Positions 8,829-19,800 of a DNA stretch of 64,000 nucleotides are shown piece after piece. Numbering within the stretch: the stretch's first letter is position 1; every line of letters starts with the position of its first letter. The DNA is taken from assembly GCA_049322695.1 (NCBI GenBank), contig JBMORW010000021.1, positions 186,001 through 250,000 on the forward strand, read 5' to 3'. The notes under the pieces are model-generated. The model was not told where the DNA came from. It worked only from the letters and a program-made list of their open reading frames with translations, and did no database searches. The stretch comes from CALGKJ01 sp049322695. GTDB taxonomy: Bacteria > Bacillota > Clostridia > Lutisporales > Lutisporaceae. The translations under genes were made by a program, and so were the position numbers.

Positions 8829-10841
8829 TTATTCTTTTATAGGTACCGATATATAAAAGCTGGTTCCTCTGCCTTCTTCAGATTCAAACCACATCTTACC
8901 TCCAAATCTGGCTTTCAGGCTGGAATTAGACATATACAATCCCAATCCGGTTCCGCTCTTACCTTTTGTAGTTATCATCTGCTTAAATATCTTGCCCTGT
9001 AAATTTTCTGGTATACCCTTACCGTGATCCTTTACTTCAAACACTGCTCTGCCATTTTCCACCTTAACATTGAGGGTTATATCTCCTCCTTCTCCATCAT
9101 AAGAATCTATAGCGTTCAATACTAAGTTATTCAGTATTTGAACAAGTGCACTCATTTCTCCTCTGATCTCCGTTTTCATATCTATCATAAAGCTGGTTTT
9201 CAATTCACAGTGATATTTCTTCAACTCATGAGACATCAATATATCTACACGTTTTAGCAAATCTCCCAGAGTAAAGCTTAATGCTGCGTCACTGCTTGAC
9301 TGAAGTGTCTGGCCTCTAATGGCAGTTATTATATCAGACATGTACGAGCAATATGGGCGCATTTTATCTGTCCACTCCAGCATTTCCTTTGCGATTTCCT
9401 TGTGGTCCTCCTTCATTACCTGAGGGTCATCTATTGCAGCGCTATATTCATTTATCAGCTCCTTAAGACCTTCTATAGCACCTGATATAGACATAATAGG
9501 CGTTCTCATGTTATGAGCAATACCACCCATCAGCTGACCTAGTGAAGCCAGTCTTTCCTGTTCCATCATTATTTCATGTTTTTCCTCTACTTCTTTTAGA
9601 TGCTCCTTCTCTCTATCAAGTATTTTATTAAAAGCTACTATAAGATCTCCGATTTCATCGTTTGATGTAACTGCAATTTTTCTGTCAAGATCAACTTTTT
9701 CGCCTTCAGCGATTTCGGTTAAACTCTCTGCAACAAGTGATATTTCTCCGGAAAGTGTTTTGGAAAAATACATTAACACAAAAACATTAACAATCAACAA
9801 TGCGAAAAGTCCAAACAGGAAGTATAAAACAGTCGTGTCTGAAGAAAGCTGGAACCTGATACCCGCTATGTATTCGCCATTTATTCCTTTGACTTTTATC
9901 AAAGCGCCCTGTACTTCGTTTGTATCTCCATATATTCTTATATCATTATAGGGGTTATTTATGTAGTAAATAAAGGTTTTTGTAGGAGCAACTCCGCTTG
10001 AAGTAATAATACTGCCATCAGGCTTTACTACAAAATAGTCTGTATAAATATCTTTTAATTTTATATCCATCAATATATCAAAAATATGATTTTCATCCTT
10101 AACTGTATCAATTTCGCTGAACTTATTCTGCAGTTCCTGATGATAAATGTTGAATACAACCTCGCCCTTTTCCTCAATCAGCCTGGAATAACCCAATGTC
10201 CCTGTAAACAGTATAGCAACTATAAGCATAGGTATAACCTGAATAAATATTTTGGTCCTCAGGTTAATTCTTTTTCCTTCCAGCTTTTCACCCCTAAAGG
10301 TTTTGAAAAGTATTTTTGTAAACAGTTTTTTTGCAAATGCATATGAGAATACTGCTGCTAACGAAAACAAGGAGAATATTACTGTTATTACCTTCACTGC
10401 AAGCACTATTGGCATATTGTTCATGATACTGATTATTATTGCTGCAATAATTACAGGGACGTTGATGAAAGTGAGCTGAATAAAATATAGCAAATACGGA
10501 AGATTAATACATTTTCTTCTAATAGCTTTAATTTTATCAGCATATTTATCAATATCGCCTATCATTGTACTCCATCTGCCCATACCCTTAAGTGCAAACA
10601 AAAGATATATGGTTCCTATAATAACTGTAAACAGAATTACTACTATGTACTGAAGATTGTAGCTTGAACCCAATGCGATAGTAGATTCAATGAAGTTAGG
10701 GGCATAACCCATTAGAATTGGAATTAACGGATAGAATATTGCCAACACAACTATTGTAACAATGTTATATATTAATATCAGAGTCAACTTGGTCTTCTTT
10801 TTAATGAAATCCTCTATAATCCCATTTCTACTTTCTCTCAT
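8829..10841 (-). CDS. Membrane sensor histidine kinase (HAMP-HisKA-HATPase)
   Basis: A 670-residue sensor kinase. Residues 1-220 hold about six hydrophobic segments, followed by an extracytoplasmic loop (about 225-335) and another membrane segment. A HAMP linker (about 365-420) contains SNDEIGDLIVAFNKIL. The phosphoacceptor box is GGIAHNMRTPIMSIS. The ATP-binding domain shows the N box ILNNLVLNAIDSY, G1 DHGKGIP and G2 GTGLGL. It should autophosphorylate in response to an outside or membrane signal and pass phosphate to a response regulator. No regulator gene is adjacent downstream. It lies 51 bases after the peptide synthetase on the same strand with no obvious terminator between, so co-transcription is likely. 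The two REC-HD-GYP proteins on the other side of the synthetase are plausible partners, but that pairing is inference. Confidence 0.9.
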   Translation of the reverse strand: MRESRNGIIEDFIKKKTKLTLILIYNIVTIVVLAIFYPLIPILMGYAPNFIESTIALGSSYNLQYIVVILFTVIIGTIYLLFALKGMGRWSTMIGDIDKYADKIKAIRRKCINLPYLLYFIQLTFINVPVIIAAIIISIMNNMPIVLAVKVITVIFSLFSLAAVFSYAFAKKLFTKILFKTFRGEKLEGKRINLRTKIFIQVIPMLIVAILFTGTLGYSRLIEEKGEVVFNIYHQELQNKFSEIDTVKDENHIFDILMDIKLKDIYTDYFVVKPDGSIITSSGVAPTKTFIYYINNPYNDIRIYGDTNEVQGALIKVKGINGEYIAGIRFQLSSDTTVLYFLFGLFALLIVNVFVLMYFSKTLSGEISLVAESLTEIAEGEKVDLDRKIAVTSNDEIGDLIVAFNKILDREKEHLKEVEEKHEIMMEQERLASLGQLMGGIAHNMRTPIMSISGAIEGLKELINEYSAAIDDPQVMKEDHKEIAKEMLEWTDKMRPYCSYMSDIITAIRGQTLQSSSDAALSFTLGDLLKRVDILMSHELKKYHCELKTSFMIDMKTEIRGEMSALVQILNNLVLNAIDSYDGEGGDITLNVKVENGRAVFEVKDHGKGIPENLQGKIFKQMITTKGKSGTGLGLYMSNSSLKARFGGKMWFESEEGRGTSFYISVPIKE

Positions 10842-10892
10842 GCTTTATAACCTCCTTAACACAAATAATATTTACAGCTATAACAGAATGCT

Positions 10893-13800
10893 CTAATCTA
10901 TTATGTATCTCAATATCTTTTCAAGATATTCACCTGTAATTTCCGGCCATTGAAATCCTAATTTGCTCAGATAAGCAACTGATATATTGCTGCTTATTCT
11001 TATCCTGCCATTACTTATACTCTTACTGCTGTTAAGACCAAACTCATTAAGCATTCCAGCAAGTAAAGCTTTTGCTGGATTATCATCGGATATTTTTAAT
11101 ATATAATCACTGAAAGCATTGTAATCCAGCTTTCTTATGACTAATCCCATATTTTTTAGCATGATCAGCATATCATCCAAGTTTAAACACCTATGGTTAT
11201 ACAAATGGAAAATACGGCTGTATGAACTCTCGATCTCAAGTATTTTCAGTAATGCTGAAGCACAGCAATCCACCGGTGTAAACTCAAGTCCTTCAGAATA
11301 AAGTATGTCAGGAATAGCTCTTAACTCTATTATTGATTTCAAGATGCTATAAAACATGTTATCTCTTATGTTTTTCTGGAATTTACCATCTGAAAACCTT
11401 CCCGTGAGATTACCCACTCTGACTATGACTCCCTTTAGACCGTTCTTAACAGCATCCAAGAATATATTTTCAGCTTCAAACTTACTTCTCACATAAACAT
11501 TGTCTGCGTAATTCTGACCAATGAAGAAATCATTCTCTGTAAACACTGCATTTCTATCTTTATCAATCAGTTCTATTCCCGAAACACTCATTGTCGATAC
11601 ATGCAGCATTCTGATACCATATTTATGAGCAAACTGTATTAACTCCTTAGTGCCGTTAACATTCACTGCTTCAAAGTCAGTATATTCACCGTAATGCTTC
11701 ACAAGGGCGGCAGTATGTATAACTGCATCTACGTTATGTCCAAGTTGTTCATACACTGTATCTGAAAGCCCGAGTTTTGGCTCAGATACATCTCCAACGA
11801 CTGCAAATATTCTATTTCCAATCTGTTCAATATACCTGCCCTTAAAATAGAACTCCAACTGCTCTTTTAATTTAAATTCTACATCAGTCTGATTTTTTCC
11901 TCTAATAAGGCAATATATATTGGCATCAGTATTACTAATTAAGTTGTCCAATGTATGTATACCCAAAAAACCTGTTACTCCTGTTAGCAGTATACTGCCA
12001 AAACTTATCCTTTTCAGTGTGATTACAGCATCTACATCTACTTTGTCAACTGAGCTGTACTCTTTGGAGATTGCTACTTCACTCTTTGCTTTTTCGCAAG
12101 ATGATATAACTATTTTATCAGCAATTTCTTTAAGGGTTTTAAACTTATAGAAATCCTGTATCTTTAAATCCCAGTCATAGTTGTATAAGGCTGATAAAAC
12201 TTTTATGACCGTAAGTGAGCTGCCACCCAGTTCAAAAAAGTTATCACCCGTACTTACTCTCTCAACACCCAATACTTCACTCCATATTTCTGTAAGTTTT
12301 TTTTCAACTTCATTTGAAGGTGCTATATAACCCCCTGTATTATGGATGCCTACAACGGGTTCCGGTAAAGCCCTCTTATCAATTTTACCATTAGGTGTAT
12401 GCGGCATTTTTTCAATAAACGTGAAGTATGAAGGTACCATATATTCCGGCATTTCCTTCAGCAGGTGTTCCCTTATATCTCTCACAGACAGGCTTCCATC
12501 ACATACTAAATAAGCGCATAGATGTTTAATGCCATCAATGGTTCTTACTGATACTGCACACTCGCTTATGGCATCATGCTTAAGCAGCTGGCTTTCTACC
12601 TCACCCAGCTCTATTCTATATCCTCGTACCTTTACCTGCTCATCCCTTCTGCTTATATATACTATCTCGCCATTATCAAGCCACTTAACCAAATCACCTG
12701 TTTTATACATTTTTTTGTATGAATCATATAAGTTATCAACAAACTTCTCATTATTAAGCTCAAATCTGTCGTAATAACCTCTGGCAAGACCTTCACCTGC
12801 TATACACAGTTCTCCCGGTACTCCAATAGGCTGAAGCATATTATCCTTACTCAAAATATACACTTGGGTATTTGCAATTGGTTTGCCTATAGTAATATCA
12901 TCCGAGCAGGTCATATCCTTTACCAATGACCACACTGTTGTTTCAGTTGGTCCATACATATTATATATACTGGTACTGGGCAAGCTTTTTAGTTCCTGTA
13001 GTAATTTATCAGGCAGCGGCTCTCCACCCAGCATGAGCTCCTTCAACCGACCTAGTACATCCAAACTATAGCTTTCGTTTAAAAGCAGCTGCATTCTTGA
13101 TGGAGTTGTTTGAAGCATATCTACTTTATGCTTTGTTATCAGCTCCAGAAGCAGCTTTCCGTCTCTCTGAGCTAGCTCGCTTGCAATAATAACCTTAAGA
13201 CCTTTAGCAAATGAAAGTAATGTCTCCAATACAAATATATCGAAGGAAATGGTTGTTACAGACAGAATTGTCTTCCCTTGAGCAAAGTCAATTATATCTG
13301 CTATACCCATAATGAAGTTTACAACTGCTTTATGCTCGATCATTACAGCTTTGGGCTTTCCTGTAGAACCCGATGTATATATTAGATAAGCAAGATTCTT
13401 TGAAGTATTTATAATCTCTAAATTACTCTCTTCAGCTGAATATGATGTTTCATCATCCAACTCTATTATTTGACCAGTAAAATCTATTCCTTTTGACAAC
13501 CCTTTCATAGTCAGCAGCAGCTTTGCCTTACTGTCACTAAGCATATGCTCTATTCTACCATAAGGATAATCAGGATCAATGGGCAGATAGGCTCCTCCTG
13601 ATTTCAGAACAGCAAGCAAAGCAATAATCATTTCCAAAGAACGATTTACCATGATACCCACTATAGTATCAGCATTAACACCATTGTTCCTCAAGGTCCT
13701 TGCAAGCCTGTTTGACTTACTGTTCAATTCAGCATAGGTTAGCTGCCTGTCTTCAAATATCACAGCTATTGCATCCGGTTTCCTGACTACCTGCTCTTCA

Positions 13801-16800
13801 AAAAGCTCATGTATGGTCTTTTCTGAAGGAAATGGTCTGGCAGTATTGTTAAAGTCATGTATCAGTATCCTTTTCTCATCCACTGACAGCATATCAATTT
13901 CTGAAAGCTGAAGCTCAGGTTTTTCAACCACTTGTTTCAGTATGTTAATCATATGTCCCGCCAATCTCTCCATTGTCTTCCTGTTGAAAAGCTTTGTGCA
14001 GTATTCAAGCTCAAACCTGATTAAACCATTATTTTCTTCCGCCTGAAGAGAAAAGTCGAACTTGGATATTTTGGAGTCTAAGCCTTGTAGGGTTATCTTT
14101 ATGTCATCCATATCAAAGCTGCGTACTCCAATATTCTGTAATGAGAATACAGTATCAAAAAGGGGATTTCTGCTTAAATCCCTTTTAATGTCCAGCTTGC
14201 TTATAAGCTCCTCAAACTGATAATCCTGATTTCCAAAAGCTTTCAGGGTATTGCGCTTAACTTCATCAAGAAAATCAATAAACCTCTTGCCGGATACAGG
14301 ATAGTTCCTCAGAGCCAAAGTGTTAACAAAAACACCTATAAGTCTTTCCAAGTCTGCGTGAGACCTTCCTCCAACAGGCGTACCTATAATAATATCCTCC
14401 TGTGAAGTGTATTTAGACAATAGTACGTAATATGCAGAAAGAAGCACAATATAAAGTGTTGAGTCTGTATCTGCGGCAAGGCTTATCAGCTTTTGCGTCA
14501 ATTCTTTATCAGCTTCAAAGTATATTCTGTCTCCTTCAAAGCTCTGAGTAGACTGTCTTACATAATCCATCGGCATATCGAGAATGGGAAGCTCTCCTGA
14601 GAGCTGTTCCAGCCAGTACTCTTTCTGTCTTAACATCGAATCAGACACAAGCTCTTTATTCTGCCACAGTGCATAATCACCATATTGGATAGTTAATTTC
14701 TCTACTTCATTTCCTTTATACAGGTCAATAATCTCTTTAATAAACACATTAAAGGAAATCCCATCAAAAACAATATGATGGATATCAAACAAAAGAATAT
14801 GCTTTTCATGCGAAAGCTTTAGCATTTTAAACCTTATAAGCGGTGCTTTACTCAAATCAAAGGGCTTAATGAATTCCTGAGTTATTTCAAATACTTCTTC
14901 CTCTTTACAGTCAATACATCTTATTTCGAGCTCTGCATCTCTGTTTATCTTTTGTATAGCTTCTCCATCTAAAATATGGAAGGATGTCTTCAGAATATCA
15001 TGTCTGTCAAACACCTTATGCAATGCAGCTTTAAGCCTGTCCATATCAAGTATACCTTTAAAGGTAAGCATACCGGGCATATTATAGCTTATTCCCTCGG
15101 ATTCTATCTGATTTATCATATACATTCTTTTCTGTGCCGATGATAACGGATAAAAGACTCTTTGCTCTCCTTTTTCTATTCTAAGATAAATGCTCTTGTT
15201 CATAGACTCAATTGCTTTAGATATTTCTCGTATGGATTTTAGCTGAAAAATATCACCGACCTGCATCTCAACAGAAAACTCTCTATGTATTTTCGAGACA
15301 AGAGAAATTACTTTGAGTGAGTCCCCTCCAAGTTCAAAGAAGCTTGAACAAACTGATATGCTATCAAAGTTCAGTATTTCCTTCCAAATAGCAACCAGTC
15401 TTTCTTCTATTTCATTTACTGGCTTTTCTGCACCTAGAACTTTCTGTAGCTTGGGCTTTGGCAGCCGGTTTCTGTCTATCTTTCCGTTGTGAGTCAAAGG
15501 CATGCTATCTATCTGCATAAAGCAGGAAGGAATCATATACTCAGGCAGTTCCTTCAACATGTGCTTTTTAAGCTCATCAATATCTATAATTGTGTTGGAA
15601 GTAAAGTATGCACACATGTATTTACTTTTACCTGTATCCTCATAAACCACAATAGCTGCTTCTCTGATTTCATCAAAGCTTAAAACCTGATTCTCAATCT
15701 CAGCCAGTTCAATTCTGTAACCTCTTATTTTAACCTGGTGATCTATCCTGCCTAAAAATTCAATATTACCATCAGGCAGCCACATAGCCAGATCACCTGT
15801 TTTATAGAGCCGTTCTCCTTCTTCAAAAGGACTTTGGATGAATTTTTCATCTGTCAGTTCTGGCTTATTCAGGTAACCTCTGGCAAGAGTTTCTCCTGAT
15901 ACACACAGTTCACCCGGTATACCAATAGGAAGCAGTTCATTATTTTCGTTAAGTATATATACCTTTGTATTTGGAATTGGCTTGCCAATAGGTACAGAAT
16001 CATAGCTTCCCTCAGCTTTCTCATGAATCCATACTGTAGCACAAATTGTAGTCTCTGTAGGGCCATAAGCATTAATATAGCTTGCTGTTGATTTCCATTT
16101 ATTGAACAACTCCATTGATATGGAAGATCCTGCAGTAATCAGATATCTAAGGTCACTAATCCCGTCAGGCTCAATATTTGCAAGATAAGTAGGAGGTAAG
16201 GTTACTACAGTTAATCTGTTATCAACTATAAAATCCTTAAGCCTGAAAAAATTATTAATGGTCTCCTTTTCCGCAATATACAATGTTGCTCCCGTTGCAA
16301 TTGCCATAAATATCTCCCAAATTGATGCGTCAAAGGAGCTGCTTGCAAACTGCAATATTCTGTCACACTCTGAAATATTCAATTCAGATTTAAAAAACTG
16401 TATAAGATTTATTAAACCTTTATGCTCCAGCATAACTCCCTTAGGCTTTCCGGTTGACCCTGAGGTATATATTATGTAAGCAAGATTATTACTGTTATGT
16501 TTTGATTCGAAGTACACTATTTCATTGGTGTTGCTATTCAATTTATCAATATCGATAATTTCTCCGCTAAAGCTGATATCTTTAACCAAACCATAATTTG
16601 TCAGTAAAATGGAAGCACCACTGTCTTCCAGCATATATTCTACTCTTTTGGGCGGATATGTAGGATCAAGAGGTAAATATACTCCTCCTGACTTTAATAC
16701 TGCTAATAAAGCAACAACTAGCTCCACTGACCGATCAAGCATAACTCCTACGATCTTTTCCGGGCATATGCCATTGTTAATCAATACAACTGCAAGTTGA

Positions 16801-19800
16801 TCCGATCTTTTATCCAGTTCTTCATATGTAATACTTGTGTTCTTATAAACAACGGCAGTTTTATCGGGAGTACATGCAGCCTGTTCTCTGAACTGAGCAT
16901 CTATTGTTTTTTCCCTGGGAAAATACGAATGTGTATTATTGAACTCATGCAAAAGCCTATCTTTCTCTTCCTTACCCAACATATTAAGCTCTTTTATTCT
17001 TTTGTGCGGATTACTGATTGCATCGTATAAAATCTCAGCCATTCCTTCATACATACGCTGTATTTCATGTTCTGTAAACAAATCTGTCAGATAGTCAAAA
17101 TCAATGGTGTATTGTCCTTCATCTTCTCTATCGCTTATATGAATATCCAATGAATCTGCCTGTTCACCATTAAATTGCCAATACACCTCATAGTCCAAAA
17201 TGCTTTCAGATTTATCAAACCTGGCATTTTGGAAAGAAAGTGATACATCAAATAGATTATCTGTAGTCATATGCCTCTCTCTGAAATCCTTAAGTATTAA
17301 ATCATAAGGGTATTTCTGATGTCTTAACTGTATCGTCCATTCCTTGGATATTCTGGAGACATATTTATCAAAAGCTTCTTCTGAATCTACTAAGGCTCTT
17401 ATGGGAACAGTGCTTATAAACATACCCGCCATTTTCTTCTCCCTGGCATTAGATCTGTTTAGCACGGGTGTCCCTATTACAATATCTTTTTTTGAGGTTA
17501 TTTTATTAATATAAACAGTCAAAACAGCCATAAACAGTGCAAAAACAGAATTCTTTGTCTGACTGCAGTAATCGTTTATGTCTGATGTAAGCTGTCGCGA
17601 TAAGGTAAAGGTTTTTCTTAAGGCATTAGCTGTACCGGAAATTTTATCATGAGGTTTAAAGCCTGTAAACTCCGGAACAGTGGCAAACCGTTCAGCCCAG
17701 TACTCCCTTTGTGCATTAAACCTATCAGATTTCTTATAATCATCTTCACTCCATATGAATTCGGTATAAGAAGGAGCAATTGCTTTGGTTATTTTTTCTC
17801 CTTTAATCAGCTTTGAATAATATTCCATCACTTCACTGACCACCATTGTCATTGTCCAAGCATCAGTCAGCAGGTGATGGATTTTTACGTAGAAACCACT
17901 TTCATGCTCATTTAACCTAAAAATGGCAAAGTAGATTAAATCTTTTTTTATTAAATCAAAGCAAACTTTTATGTTCTCTTCACACCAGGCTTCTAGACCC
18001 TTTTCACCGCCTGAGCTGCTGAAATCAATATAATCAATCTTCTTATATTTATGTCGTGCTATGTATTGTCTGGGTTCACCCAATATTTCCCTAATTCTCA
18101 GCCTTAACGCATCATGCTTCTCAACTACAAGGTTTATTGCCTTTTCAAGAATATCATTATCAATACTTCCGTTGATTCTTACAACAAAGCAGTTATTTCC
18201 CAGGCTTGTCCCCTTAAACAGTTTTTCTGTATACCATATTGCAAGCTGAGGATGAGTCAGACGGTAATATTTAGTAAAATTCAAAAAATTATTCTTCAGC
18301 AGTTTTTTATATTCAATAAGACCGTGTCTGTTCATCATTACTCTTCCAATATTGCAATTGTACACAAACCCTTCAGAGTTCAACTCCTTCTCGTCATTCA
18401 CGACACAGTCAAGTAAAACACTGAAACGATTGATACCATGTAATTTATAGTATTTTGCTAATTGGGCCAAGAGTGTTTTCAGTATTTTCTTTTTATCAGG
18501 CTCATTAGAAGTAAAGTAAACCCTGCAGTTATTTACAATATTTATTGCTTCAAGCTCCTCAGTATATATCTCGGCAACGCAAAAAGCATTAGTTTTATCC
18601 TGGTCATAAACCTTCCACAGACTTCTGGACATATAAAACCCATTAGAAGCATATATTTCTTTTATTTCTTTCAAGTCCAGCATTTTGTTGTTATATTCAT
18701 AGCATTCTGACTCAAGAGATATTAAAGAATCTCGGCAATATGAAACAAACTCGTCAACGTCAGATATCTCCTCGCATCTGTAATGTTGAACATCTTCGCT
18801 ATGCTCAGGTCTTGAAAGCAGTTTGTCCACATTGCCTTCATAAAGCTTAAGTATGCTGTACTTAAATGCCCTGCCATCGTTAATGATTGAATCAATATTG
18901 CTGAATATATCATTATGCCATGAAATATCATTTACTATGTAGTTTATATAATATTCAAAAGCCCTATGACTCAGCATATAGTTTGCCAGCCCCAAATATG
19001 TATTAGTGCTAACCTTTGGACCTAAAAAGGCTTCGGGCACAACTGCTACATGCTGACCCAGAAATGTCTTGGAGTATATTCTTAATACAGATCCCATCGA
19101 AAGCAGCTTATCATTTTTATTATAGGCATAGCCGGCACCAAAAACAGGCTTATTGGCTATTGTCCTTAGCAATTTAATTCTTTTTCTACATTCTTCTTCC
19201 TTATACTCATCAAAAGCAGTATCATAGAAAACCGCTCTTTTATATAGGCTTACCAGCTCTTCTTCAGAAAGATCACACAAACAGACAAGTTTTGGAAAAA
19301 GTCTTTTAAAGATATAATTATATATTTTTAAGTACGCCTCCCAGTCTTTGCTCGATATACTTAAACCATATATGAATCTTCCGTCAGAGTCACTATTGCA
19401 ATATTTAACAAACAGGTCTGTATTACAATGGATATCATATCCTAAATATATAAAAGCATCCTGGATTATTTCTTCCCTTTTCAGCCGCTTTTCTTCTGCT
19501 AAAATAGAGATGCCATTTACACTTATATCAATTATTTTATACCGTGCATCATTCATACGGACATAAGCACAGCCTTGTTCTTCTTCACTAAGCATATACC
19601 TTGGTATTGCTCGTTTGTAGCCTGTAAAAACTATTTCCGGTACTTCCAATTTGCAAGTATTACCAATACAGCTAATCAGCTTAGATTCAAAGGAAAAAAA
19701 TAAATCCTGATAATAAAAGCTTATATGTATAGTATCATAACCGGAAAAATCGGGGATACCATCAAACTCAATAAGAGGTTCATTCCCTTTTTTGGAGTTA

